In this document: positions 22,801-29,459 of the stretch, one piece after another
Layout of the letters: each line of letters begins with the position of its first letter
How positions within the stretch are numbered: position 1 is the first letter of the stretch
Assembly (NCBI RefSeq): GCF_016097555.1
Contig: NC_054709.1
Coordinates: 28,705,973-28,769,972, forward strand
Origin: Gigantopelta aegis
Taxonomy: Eukaryota > Mollusca > Gastropoda > Neomphalida > Peltospiridae
DNA length: 64,000 nucleotides
Direction: 5' to 3'
Program-made: the position numbers and the translations under genes
The notes under the pieces: model-generated
Seen by the model: the letters and a program-made list of their open reading frames with translations, nothing else
The model's database searches: none
What the model was told of the DNA's origin: nothing

Positions 22801-23870
22801 ATTACATGTTTTTCATTTGTGAAAGTGTCAGTATGTGTTGGTGGTCCAGGTATGCATCTTTCCAACACATAAGGCTCTTGTTTGAGTTGACCCTACCTTT
22901 AATCTGACCTCAAACAAAAGACCCTTGAAGTTGAAGCCAAAACAAGGGCGAGAAAAATTACTGTCATCAACCTTAGGTTGAAAATCAGCTGTTAAAGGGA
23001 CATTCCTGAGTTTGCTGCATTGTAATTTGTTTCAGACTAATACAATATTTTCTTGTTTAGAATATCAATGTCTGTATATTCAGTGTGTTTCTGGTCGTTT
23101 TAATATGTGTAAGAAGCCCAAACTGGATTTTGTCTTCAAATAATTTTGTATGTACGAAAAAACTATTTTTAGGAAATAAAATGAAATTTAACCTAGTACA
23201 AATATTAGAACGATTAGAAACACGTTTAATAAACAGCCACTATTATTTTATGCAGAAAAATATATTTAATATGTAATTACAGTCGTTAAAAAGTCTCTGT
23301 TACTGTTAGTCGATAACATCTTTAAAAATGCAGCAAACTTGGGAATGTCCCTTTAAACAACAAAATAGCAAAACTGGTTGTCTATTGCCAAACAGCCATC
23401 CCTCCCCCATAAAATGGCATAATGTTTTGTAACACATCTCATGATACCCCTCTGCCCCACACCATCACGAATATTTCTAGACTACATCTTTAATATAAAT
23501 TGTTGCCAATCCCAAAGTGTGATCTATAATGGTATAAATAGCCAATTTGCAACCAACATAATTATTTATAAAATATTAAAATATGCTTATCAAAAAATGT
23601 GCCTAATAAATATATTTTTACCTTTTACTACTTTTTCAAAATTTTAGATTAATAATAATTATGTTCTGTCATGTTTTGCCAAGACGGTATTTACACACAC
23701 CGTGTAACACGGCAAAACAATCGAGTGATGATGTAACCTTTACCGATGGTATATCGTTTGTATGTCACAAACAATTCGGATCTCAGAAAAATTCCACGCG
23801 GTATTTCTCCGCAAAAAGAAAAAAACATATCTTACTGCGGTTTGTAATCTTCTTTGGTTGCCGAATCCAT
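1747..23870 (-). CDS. UPP1/2: Uridine phosphorylase (UPP1/UPP2 family), complete gene, 8 coding exons
   Basis: Uridine phosphorylase cleaves uridine (and, in the family, deoxyuridine) with phosphate to uracil and ribose-1-phosphate in pyrimidine salvage; it is a cytosolic enzyme. Coding exons, 5' to 3' on the minus strand: 23870-23836, 20625-20508, 18460-18299, 13826-13712, 11055-10985, 9460-9322, 5566-5420, 1886-1747. All introns are GT-AG, phases agree, and the joined product is 308 residues (human UPP1 is about 310). Seen in the product: GGSPSRM near residues 56-62 (phosphate loop Arg), HGSDRY at 88-93 (Arg donated to the neighbouring subunit), SHGMG at 105-109, RIGTSGG at 136-142, GQAR at 214-217 (uracil-binding Gln and Arg) and NIEMES at 244-249 (ribose-binding Glu-Met-Glu). 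No catalytic position known from the family is missing. The start was chosen because the short first exon ends in phase 2 and fits the phase-2 start of exon 2. The introns hold many repeats, some touching the splice sites. Confidence 0.93.
2106..2660 (-). repeat. Tandem array of SINE 3' segments (~92 bp units)
   Basis: Six units of 'ggaaatgttttatttaacgac...ggttaaggaccacacagatattgag', the reverse complement of a SINE tail and core edge. One unit is shortened to 68 bp. It continues at 2660-2760 into a little more SINE core. Confidence 0.85.
2700..3379. other. UPP intron 7, unassigned
   Basis: AT-rich intron sequence with no gene and no clear repeat beyond the SINE edge at 2660-2760. Confidence 0.6.
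3380..4115 (+). repeat. Dispersed repeat ending in a poly-C run, with a nested SINE
   Basis: The sequence 'tttttgtagggggtaggctga...' to 'gctccagcactagaagaacagttgcc(C)n...cttgtatgctta' recurs at 26545-26810 and 61895-62190. Here a SINE (3637-4022) splits it. Outer ends of the other copies (CATAGGCATAC and GTACGCTTATGG) form rough inverted repeats. Confidence 0.6.
3637..4022 (-). repeat. SINE, GGCCTCGGTGGCGT head, CACTAGAG tail
   Basis: Reverse orientation. Head 'ggtggcatcgtggttaggccatcgg', B-box-like 'gggttcggatccc', shared core, tail ending in 'acgacgccactagag'. Nested in another repeat. Confidence 0.85.
4530..4815 (-). repeat. SINE, GGGATTTAGCTCAG head type
   Basis: Reverse orientation; 'taattaatcactggctattgaatgtcaaacatttggtcat' tail side, core 'cacagacaggaaagtacataccacggcc', head continuing into the 77-bp array. 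Confidence 0.8.
4781..5395 (+). repeat. Tandem array of 77-bp units containing a SINE head edge
   Basis: Eight units of 'gtgagcactcaaccgacttagttaaatcccac...ttgatcttgctatccatcacacctgaa'. The array grew out of the head of the SINE at 4530-4815 and ends 24 bp from the UPP exon 7 donor. Confidence 0.9.
5420..5566 (-). CDS. UPP1/2: UPP coding exon 7 (uracil and ribose pocket)
   Basis: Encodes [19 protein letters not shown] and later [20 protein letters not shown]. It completes the GQxR uracil-binding motif and the NIEMES ribose-binding motif. Acceptor TTTTCAG, donor GTATGT. Confidence 0.96.
5755..6060 (-). repeat. SINE, hybrid: GGGCGGGACGTAGCCC head with CACTAGAG tail
   Basis: Tail 'taaagtttgttttgtttaacgacaccactagat' on a head ending 'gggctacattccgcccc'. 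A head/tail combination different from most copies. Confidence 0.8.
6278..6690 (+). repeat. Tandem array, four units of ~102 bp
   Basis: Unit 'atgttcagcccatatccttg(t)n actactaggtgaataggcaagttgacat...attcattaaagctaataaa'. In UPP intron 6; purpose unknown. Confidence 0.9.
6785..7180 (-). repeat. Two SINE copies (CACTAGAG tail), first truncated
   Basis: 6785-6928 stops in the core; 6941-7180 carries the tail, core and head edge 'ttgaatggatccactgagg'. Confidence 0.75.
7242..9290 (+). repeat. Long tandem array of SINE tail plus (TTTC)n, ~24 units
   Basis: Unit of about 81-90 bp: 'ccatatgtccgatgccatacatctgtcaaataaaatgtgttgagtgc(g/a)tcattaaataaaacatttc(tttc)n'. It is the 3' part of the SINE family, copied head to tail. 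Some units have a longer (TTTC)n, and two carry an internal deletion. Ends ~30 bp from the UPP exon 6 donor. Confidence 0.92.
9322..9460 (-). CDS. UPP1/2: UPP coding exon 6
   Basis: Begins [21 protein letters not shown] and ends [11 protein letters not shown] plus G, matching the family TMCxxDFYEGQ block. Acceptor TTTTCAG, donor GTAGGC. The SINE-tail array 7242-9290 starts about 30 bp into the downstream intron. Confidence 0.95.
9554..9912 (+). repeat. Full-length SINE, GGCCTCGGTGGCGT head, TGTGTTGAGTGC tail
   Basis: Head with A-box-like 'tggcgtcgtggttagg' and B-box-like 'ggttcggatcc', core with 'aagatcccttgctgctaatcgg', tail 'aataaaatgtgttgagtgtgtcattaaataaaacatttc'. In UPP intron 5. Confidence 0.9.
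10210..10294 (+). repeat. SINE tail of the GTGCTGGGGTGTCGTTAAAC type
   Basis: Ends in (ATTC)n. Same tail as the units at 48497-48800. Confidence 0.6.
10985..11055 (-). CDS. UPP1/2: UPP coding exon 5
   Basis: A 71-nt exon encoding [20 protein letters not shown] and then MEL. It ends in phase 0 at GAGCTA before GTGAGT. With the neighbouring exons it aligns without gaps to the family region GTVVIT...FEQ. The acceptor TGTAG sits at the edge of a tandem array (11056-11990). Confidence 0.9.
11056..11990 (-). repeat. Decaying tandem array that begins at the UPP exon 5 acceptor
   Basis: Units of about 104 bp containing 'ttattagtagtgctttagaaaacgttatcaatataaatgatta' become more divergent and shorter away from the exon. 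The acceptor-side sequence 'ctacagtta' recurs in the units (for example 'cttacagttaaataaaatta' near 11475). Confidence 0.75.
12000..12272 (+). repeat. SINE, TAGCTCAG-type head, CACTAGAG tail
   Basis: 'gggatctagttcagtcgttagag' head, B-box-like 'ggtcgaatctcc', core, and tail 'caatgtgctctagtggtgtcattaaacaaaac'. UPP intron 4. Confidence 0.85.
12724..12738. promoter_or_regulatory. AGGTCAcagTGACCT palindrome 1
   Basis: Perfect consensus for an IR3 steroid-receptor (oestrogen-type) element. Part of the 145-bp tandem unit; use is unproven. Confidence 0.5.
12870..12884. promoter_or_regulatory. AGGTCAcagTGACCT palindrome 2
   Basis: Identical to the first, 146 bp downstream. Confidence 0.5.
13015..13029. 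promoter_or_regulatory. AGGTCAcagTGACCT palindrome 3
   Basis: Identical again, 145 bp downstream; kept intact although the surrounding unit has drifted. Confidence 0.5.
13226..13523. mobile_element. MITE of the CAGGGCTTCTAGA family, left end worn
   Basis: Right end TCTAGAAGCCCTG intact at 13511-13523; interior matches the copies at 36669 and 54754. In UPP intron 4. Confidence 0.65.
13712..13826 (-). CDS. UPP1/2: UPP coding exon 4
   Basis: Begins [19 protein letters not shown] and ends [10 protein letters not shown] plus one base (phase 1). Acceptor TTTTTTTCAG, donor GTAAAG. Contains the RxxT phosphate and substrate pocket residues. Confidence 0.95.
13905..14145 (-). repeat. SINE of the CCTGGACAGACAG type
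   Basis: Reverse orientation, same family as 770-1310; head worn. Directly followed by another SINE. Confidence 0.8.
14184..14606 (+). repeat. SINE, GGCCTCGGTGGCGT head, diverged
   Basis: Full head-core-tail order with several small insertions; ends 'aataaaacatttctttctttt'. Confidence 0.85.
14607..15355. other. UPP intron 3, unassigned G-rich stretch
   Basis: AT-rich to 15020, then G-rich leading into the purine tract. No gene. Confidence 0.5.
15356..16570 (+). repeat. ~1.2 kb purine-rich (GA/GGA) tract
   Basis: Almost uninterrupted purines on the plus strand (gagagag, gggaga, ggatgga). An ordinary-looking 38-bp phrase 'caatagtcaaggtgataaagg...' occurs at 15423 and 15772, showing an old ~349-bp duplication. 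The Ser/Leu/Pro-rich open frames opposite it are artefacts of composition. Confidence 0.85.
17311..18110 (+). repeat. (TGGA)n microsatellite, ~800 bp
   Basis: Interrupted TGGA/ATGG repeats with GTGTGT patches near 17872-17910. UPP intron 3. Confidence 0.95.
18142..18298 (-). repeat. Two partial copies of UPP exon 3's 3' end with its donor
   Basis: Copies at 18142-18196 and 18236-18264 repeat the exon segment ending 'gaaccgtgtgcgatat', followed by 'aataaataaataaag...aactgtaactcacgct', which is the donor side. A duplicate donor lies at 18221-18226. Confidence 0.85.
18299..18460 (-). CDS. UPP1/2: UPP coding exon 3 (phosphate-binding loop)
   Basis: 54 codons, phase 0 at both ends. Begins [14 protein letters not shown] and ends [13 protein letters not shown], followed by donor GTGAGT. 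It carries the GxxxR phosphate loop and the DRY Arg. Two partial copies of its 3' end plus donor lie just inside the following intron (18142-18298). Confidence 0.95.
18596..18902. mobile_element. MITE with CAGGGCTCGACCTT-type ends, copy 1
   Basis: Right end AAGGT/GAGGTCGAGCCCTG, left end worn (CAGACCTTAAC). Interior carries repeated 'ggtagccc' words. Related to 59620-59955. In UPP intron 2. Confidence 0.6.
19110..19948. other. UPP intron 2, unassigned
   Basis: Contains a short 'gttcaattcaattcag' run and no recognised element. Confidence 0.5.
19949..20275 (+). repeat. Full-length SINE, GGGGCGGGACGTAGCC head
   Basis: tRNA-like head, B-box-like 'cagatcaatccc', core 'tatgggatggtgcatataaaagatccc', tail 'gttaaataaaacatttcc'. 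UPP intron 2. Confidence 0.9.
20350..20490 (+). repeat. Truncated SINE (CACTAGAG tail family)
   Basis: 'cccactccacccagtgctccactactgg' core, then jumps to 'attggtggtgttaaacaaaactc'. 18 bp from UPP exon 2's donor. Confidence 0.65.
20508..20625 (-). CDS. UPP1/2: UPP coding exon 2
   Basis: Encodes [20 protein letters not shown] and then [19 protein letters not shown], matching the family block MxEDxLYHxxLxTxxHxxxxxFxDxK. The acceptor TTTAAAG follows a T-rich tract and the donor is GTAATC, phase 0. Confidence 0.9.
20908..21056. repeat. Foldback repeat, ~68-nt arms
   Basis: 'taggatattaaac...' pairs with '...gtttaatatccta' around a 12-nt loop; arms mostly match. UPP intron 1. Confidence 0.8.
21180..22560. 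other. ~1.4 kb low-repeat block in UPP intron 1
   Basis: Includes 'ggtgtcacggggatcctataatacccg' and two short GC-richer parts (22140-22500) with a doubled phrase 'ggtattacgtaac'. It could be a solo LTR or another long repeat, but no matching second end was found. Confidence 0.35.
22992..23356. mobile_element. MITE with TTAAAGGGACATTCC ends
   Basis: TTAAAGGGACATTCC at the left and GGAATGTCCCTTTAA at the right, about 365 bp, no coding. The TTAA at each end could be the target site, as in piggyBac-type elements. Located in UPP intron 1. Confidence 0.75.
23836..23870 (-). CDS. UPP1/2: UPP coding exon 1 (start codon, 11 codons plus 2 nt)
   Basis: Encodes [11 protein letters not shown] followed by CA, then a donor GTAAGA. 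The split codon CA|A gives Gln and runs into DGPIEIKN of exon 2. A short divergent N-terminus is normal in this family. Weaker than the other exons because it rests on phase, donor quality and start position, not on strong homology. Confidence 0.72.
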
Positions 23871-24171
23871 GTTATTCACTCGGGTAGACATTGATAATGG
23901 GGAGAGAGAGAATATTCGACTCGTGTTCTTTCTATCGTTGTCAGATTTCGAAAGTCAAGGTCAAATTCGGTACCTAAACACACCCACTACGCATTTTCAT
24001 ATTCGGAGATACTCGGCCGATTCATGTATGGTCAGAATCGAAAATGACCGAAGTGTTACGAAGACCATTCTGAAAGACATCGGTATATTTCGGTTAAATA
24101 CGTACATTGATTTTGCAGTACCGAACATTAAAGGCACAGTTCCAAAGTTGAATAACAACAACAACGACGAA
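23871..24171. promoter_or_regulatory. UPP1/2: Candidate UPP promoter and 5' UTR region
   Basis: About 300 bp immediately upstream of the UPP start codon, richer in CG dinucleotides than its surroundings and free of repeats until the SINE at 24172. No defined TATA box or initiator chosen. Confidence 0.35.
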
Positions 24172-24558
24172 AGAAAGAAAGAAATGTTTTATTTAACGAC
24201 GCACTCAACACATTTTATTTACGGTTATATGGCGTCAGACATATGTTTAAGGACCACACAGATTTTGAGAGGAAACCCGCTGTCGCCACTACATGGGCTA
24301 CTCTTTTCGATTAGCAGCAAGGGATCTTTTATTTGCGCTTCCCACAGGCAGGATAGCACAAACCATGGCCTTTGTTGAACCAGTTATGGATCACTGGTGG
24401 GTGCAAGTGGTTTACACCTACCCATTGTGCCTTGCGGAGCACTCACTCAGGGTTTGGAGTCGGTATCTGGATTAAAAATCCTATGCCTCGACTGGGATCC
24501 GAACCCAGTACTTACCAGCCTGTAGACCGATGGCCTAACCACGACTTACTGAGGCCGG
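24172..24558 (-). repeat. Full-length SINE, GGCCTCGGTGGCGT head
   Basis: Reverse orientation, from 'gaaagaaatgttttatttaacgacgcactcaacac' to 'gaggccgg'. Upstream of the UPP start codon. Confidence 0.9.
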
Positions 24559-24919
24559 TTCAACGACGACGACGACGACAACAACAACAACAGCAACAAC
24601 AAAAATAATAATATAATAATAAATAGGTTTTTAAAAATTATGTTTAATGTGAAGATTACTCTTGCATTAAATACCTGTAGGGGGCCTATATTTATGTTAC
24701 TTCAAAGTCCAATGAAGGTTACAGGAACTGAACGCACTTGCATTTGTTATTAACAATATGAGAACACTCATTACAATGGTAGATGAAACAATTTTAGGGA
24801 ATATACTTGTACAAAATAACTGACTAAATTTCTGGTTTTAATCTATGTATAATAAGTGAAACTTTCATTCATTCATTATGTTTTTAACATGCTCCTATAC
24901 CACTAAGGTTTCGAGCATG

Positions 24920-24921
24920 AC

Positions 24922-24954
<33 letters not shown>
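24920..24954 (+). repeat. Long poly-C run
   Basis: About 34 uninterrupted C, the longest of many G or C homopolymers in the window (also 177-203, 16959-16975, 25805-25814, 27271-27291, 59335-59359 and 60231-60256). Confidence 0.9.
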
Positions 24955-24956
<2 letters not shown>

Positions 24957-25657
24957 GCTCGGTCTCTGGATGCCAGTGACCCAGTCCGGGGCGATAAATT
25001 ATTTAGGACAATTTTGATTTTAAACCAATCAGGGAAGGGGACTTTATATAATTTACTTTTTGTTGCGTCTTTTCTAACATATAAATTTATATTAAAATTC
25101 AATATAATAAATAATTTTGGACGCCTTTTTGGAGCGGGTTTTTCAAAAAGTAAACAAAAATTAAGAGAGCTCATTAACCCTTCATTTTCGGTGTAGGTAT
25201 CTAGGAGGTTGGGCCTAGGCCACAGGAAATTTGCCCAACAGCAGGAAATTTTCAATAGATACACCGATCATATCGGGAACTTCAGTGTGGCCGAAGCCGG
25301 GGGAGGGCGGCCCGAGGGCAGCGGGCAGGCCCCCAGACACACCTAATTCCCCCTACGGCCGAAACCGCCTACGCCTATGGCCTAACCTATTTCTGGTAGC
25401 ATGCCCCCCCCCCCCCCCCGCATCCCACCCCCAGCCAACCCAACCGTCGTGCCCTCCATTCTCGGTGTTCCATAGTTAGATAGGCGGGTCACTAGGAGAG
25501 TTACCCCCTCTATAAATGGCTGTCTAGAGGTTGCGTCCGGCTAGCCTGACAGAGCAAAACGTATTCGGATGATCTTGAAGTCCAGAGGCGCCTCTCCGTA
25601 ATCATGAGAAACTAAAGGTTATATCATTCATCAGACGTTGTGACTCTTCTTTGGAAG

Positions 25658-25704
25658 ACTAGTGGAGGGACACCTGGTATATTACCAGGTGTCCCTCCAC
25701 TAGT
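25658..25704. repeat. Perfect palindrome, 22-nt arms, 3-nt loop
   Basis: ACTAGTGGAGGGACACCTGG... with loop TAT; no mismatch in either arm. Confidence 0.95.
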
Positions 25705-25999
25705 ATAGGAGCAGTTTCCCGCCCTATTAAGTTCCTAATGAAACTTTCAGGGATTATAATACGTAATGCTAGAAGTATGTACTAAGGGCACCAACATGGG
25801 GGGGGGGGGGGGGCGCAACCACACTGTCTATGAGTCGTATTATGGGGCTACAGAAAAAGGTGGTGGGGGTAAAAAGGCCACCATAGCCACCATACCCCCC
25901 CCCCCCCCGCCGTCTAGAAATTTCAGGAATAATGCATGACGGTAAGAGAGCTAGACGGACATTTGGACAGTTATAAACGCTCTCTAACCGCCAGTAAAG

Positions 26000-26262
26000 T
26001 TTGTTTGTTTAACGACACTACTAAAGCACATTGATTCATTAGTCATCGGTTATTGGATGTCATTTAAACATTTGTTAATTCTAACACGTACTCAACAGAA
26101 GAAACCCGCTGCATTTTTTTTCTAATGCAGCAAGGATCTTTTATATGCACTTTCCCAAAGACAGGAAAGTAGTTACCATGGCTCTTGGCCAGTTGTGGTG
26201 CACTGCTTGGAACGACGAAAATAATCTAACCATCAGAGACCAATCTGCGCAATAGTATTTAA
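26000..26262 (-). repeat. SINE with CACTAGAG tail, head truncated
   Basis: 'taaagtttgtttgtttaacgacactactaaagcac' to 'gtgcactgcttggaacgacg'. Confidence 0.75.
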
Positions 26263-26272
26263 AACTCTAGCT

Positions 26273-26478
26273 CAGGCCCGTAGCCAGGATTTTGAGATGG
26301 GGGGGGGGGGGGGGGGGGTCGTTTAGGCTTATGGTGAGGCACGAAGGGGTCTTAGGGGGGTCCGGGGACATATTGAAAAAAAGAAAAGCCACCAGTGGGG
26401 GGGTGGGAGGTGCGGGTGGGGGATGGGAGGTGCGGGTGGGGGTGGGGCTGGACCGACCCCCCATTGGTTACGGGTCTG
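26273..26478. mobile_element. MITE with CAGGCCCGTA ends and internal G run
   Basis: Left CAGGCCCGTAGCCAGG, right TTACGGGTCTG. Same end type as 29815-29996, with long G-rich interior. Confidence 0.55.
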
Positions 26479-26544
26479 GAGCTCTAATTAAACAATACTA
26501 TGTTAGACATCAATTACATTTCAATCGATCATTTTCGAGTTCCT

Positions 26545-26810
26545 CAGAGGCTCCCATTTTTGTAGGGATGGGGTGGGGGTTGGGCAGATGGGCTTTTATT
26601 CACATTAGCATTACTACCATTTGTACATGGAATACAACTAATTTTGAGGGTAGAATGATGGAAATACACGGTAAAATTGTGTCAGTTAAGCACGTTTTGC
26701 CCGAATATCTGTATAAATGTTTTTACCGAATTTGACGTATTGCTCCAGCACTAGGGGGAAGTTGCCCCCCCCCCCTCCCTGCCCCCTGTATCGTACGCTT
26801 ATGGAGTTCC
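26545..26810 (+). repeat. Second copy of the poly-C-ended dispersed repeat
   Basis: Matches 3380-4115 without the SINE; C run at 26765-26775, then CGTACGCTTATGG. Confidence 0.6.
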
Positions 26811-26959
26811 TTGATTACAAACATTCCATATATTAATCACTAACAGTAATATAATACATTACATGAAAAAACCACCTGTCAGCAACTACATATTTAACTG
26901 GAACATTATTGAAAGGGGGTGCTGTCGGGTTTCTTCCTGTAGTGTCTGTATTCGTGATT

Positions 26960-27150
26960 AATATGTGAAGGAATCTTTTATATGCACCATCCCATAGACA
27001 GGATTGCACATGCCACGGTCTTTGCTGTACCAGTCGTGGTGCACTGGTTGGAGCGAGAAATAACCCAATGGGCCCACTGAAGGGGATCGATCCCAAATCG
27101 ACCGCGCATCAAGCGAGCGCTTTACCACTGGGCTACGTCCCGCCCGCAAT
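26960..27150 (-). repeat. SINE head and core fragment (GGGCGGGACGTAGCC head)
   Basis: 'gaatcttttatatgcaccatccc' to 'ctacgtcccgcccgc', no tail. Confidence 0.8.
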
Positions 27151-27289
27151 ATGATTGGAAGACGTATACGTACGGCAACGAAAACCGCCGCCGGCTACTT
27201 TAGCTGAACATGGCCAGGCACTGCAAGAGGAGTGGGAATAGACTTCCTCAATTCGTCATTGGGAGATTTGGGGGGGGGGGGGGGGGGGG

Positions 27290-27426
27290 GGCAGGACGCA
27301 GCCCAGTGGTACAGCGCTCGCTCGATGCACGGTCGTTCTGGGATAGATCCCCGTCGGTGGGCCAATTGGGCTGTTTCTCGTTCCAGCCAGTGCACCACGA
27401 CTGGTGTATCAAAGGTTGTGGTTAAA
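27290..27426 (+). repeat. SINE head fragment (GGGACGTAGCCC type)
   Basis: tRNA-like head 'caggacgcagcccagtggta...gatagatccccgtcgg' and the start of the core, cut at 'tatcaaaggttgtgg'. Abuts the THAP remnant. Confidence 0.7.
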
Positions 27427-27760
27427 CGGCGTGTTGGTGGCGGCTGTAGCAATACAAAAACCGATAAATTTAGTCTTCACGCATTTCCTAGTAATGTTGC
27501 TGTGAGAAAGCTGTGTGTGAATTTGATTAAAACAACGTGGAAATACTGGACAGGAAGAAAATGCCGGAGACCGTTGCAACAGCAGACACTTTAGTTGCGA
27601 TTCGTCCGAACTGGCTTGTCGGCTTAAGCGAGATATGGGAATACCATGTGTTATGGCTTTTAAAAAAAGATACCGTACCAACAATTTTTCTGCGACACAA
27701 AACAAATGACAACAAGCCGACGCCATCCACACCGAAACGACCTTGGGGTGCATATCGTCA
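27427..27760 (+). pseudogene. Frameshifted THAP-domain protein remnant
   Basis: THAP proteins bind DNA through a C2CH zinc finger and are often transposase-derived. Three frames each hold part of a THAP layout: GCSNTKTDKFSLHAFPSNV then VRKLCVNLIKTTWKYWTG (27439-27558); SSELACRLKRDMGIPC in a second frame (27604-27651); and LLKKDTVPTIFLR...TPSTPKRP in a third (27657-27743), the last typical of the segment that follows a THAP finger. At least two frameshifts are needed and no start codon is visible, so it is called a relic. It lies in the UPP-RUNDC3 spacer just after a truncated SINE. Confidence 0.5.
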
Positions 27761-28049
27761 ATGTCCCAAATTGCGTTATGCTTTCAACTCCGGTCAGTTT
27801 GTTTTCTCATGCACGGTTCGTGCAATCATCGAGATCCGATTTGTTGTCGTTTGCATCTCGTTATTTGTGAGATTTTTCTTTACAGTTCGTGAACATTAAA
27901 ACAATAAAGTACAGACAAGTAAGTATCTGTAGCCTAGTCTGTCCCATCCTACAAAAATGTAGGGGGTTTTTTGTACAAAAAAAAAGAAAATACATTAAAT
28001 TAATTTTACTATCCCTTCCCACAGAGAAAACCTTTTTTCATACTATGGA

Positions 28050-28626
28050 ATGTGCTATAACTATAAGTTATTTATTTCTGAGCAGACTGTTTTCACAACT
28101 ACACACAAAAAATAGTATTGTTTTGTTATTTCCAAAACACTTACTTTTTTTTTTACGTGAAACTAAACTGAAATTATTCACACAAAAAAACATCTTCATA
28201 GATGGATGGGACGGACTAAAAGTCGTTTTTTTTTTGGGGGGGGGGGGGTTTAAATTAAAATAAGTTATTTATTTCTAAGCAGACTGTTTTCACAACTGCA
28301 CACAAAAAATAGTATTGTTTTGTTATTTCCAAAACACTTACTTTTTTTTTTTTTACGTCAAACTAAACTGAAATTATTCACACAAAAAAACCATCTTCAT
28401 AGAGGGATGGGACGGACTAAAAGTCGTTTTTTTTTGGGGGGGGGGGTTTAAATTAAAATAAGTTATTTATTTCTGAGCAGACTGTTTTCACAACTGCACA
28501 CAAAAAATAGTATTGTTTTGTTATTTCCAAAACACTTACTTTTTTTTTTTTACGTCAAACTAAACTGAAATTATTCACACAAAAAACCATCTTCATAGAG
28601 GGATGGGACGGACTAAAAGTCGTTTT
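28050..28626 (+). repeat. Tandem array, three units of ~190 bp
   Basis: Unit 'aagttatttatttctgagcagactgttttcacaactgcacac...gggatgggacggactaaaagtcg(T)n(G)n'. A single diverged relative sits at 4195-4400. Confidence 0.88.
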
Positions 28627-29254
28627 TGTTTATTTCTTGAAATTACCGATATCGGGTCCACTTGACTCGTAGAATTCAAGAGTTATTTATCGTCTTTTCT
28701 ACTACATCACAAGTATTAGAATATACAGTGTAGCAAAATAATTCGCACGAAAAGCTAAAGAACAAAACAAGAATAAAAGTTGTAAATTAGTGGTAAGCTG
28801 TCTCCACGACCATTTTCATCGTCATCTGTCAGGCCGGTGGTTCGTCGGAAGATGTTCCAGGTTCAAACTGATAAGGCATTATTTGTTGTGTTGCACAAAT
28901 ATTAGTCCAGTCGTCATTACTACACTATTCATCATCGAAAGAAGAATCGCATGATCAATGAGCTTGGCAGTCGCTGTCGGTCCCACTTTCGCTTGCGCTG
29001 GAAGTCATCTCGTGGTAGGTTTCAGTGAAGCGGGTTCCCTTCGTGACGTCACGGCTATTTACAGGCAAATGTTTTTACCGAGAATTTTACTTGGTCGTTT
29101 CCGGCAGTGTTCTACGGGAGTGATGTTTTAATACTTTTATGGGGCATTTTCGTAATTATTGATTTTACCTATCGGTGTAAAATATTATTGCAATGAATTA
29201 AGAAAGCATTTAATTATGGAATTTGAAATTTTAGTGTATGGTCTGGCACAGCAC

Positions 29255-29404
29255 TTTAACATAATACAAATATTAGCACGATCAGAAACACGTTTAATAT
29301 ACAGTCACTAATATTTTATACAGAAACACGTTTAATATACAGTCACTAATATTTTATACAGAAACATTTTTAAAATTGCAGAAAACTCAGGAATGTCCCT
29401 TTAA
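29255..29404. mobile_element. 3' fragment of the TTAAAGGGACATTCC MITE family
   Basis: Keeps the right end GGAATGTCCCTTTAA and the 'agaaacacgtttaatat' interior, part of it duplicated in tandem. Confidence 0.6.
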
Positions 29405-29459
29405 TTAGCTGTTATGTCCTACATTCTCCTACTTTTTTTGAAGAATAATTATATATGTT

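Noticed and set aside
23854-24378. 174-residue plus-strand frame
   Set aside because: Opposite UPP exon 1 and its upstream region, then runs into a SINE; no recognisable domain.
25231-25479. Pro-rich frame over a C run
   Set aside because: Low complexity with no conserved motif.
28850-29040. Minus-strand acidic Ser-rich fragments (MTSSASESGTDSD..., IMPYQFEPGTSSDEPP)
   Set aside because: They recall the N-terminus of P2X7-like zinc-domain proteins in invertebrates, but stops interrupt the frame and no zinc domain follows; too weak to annotate.
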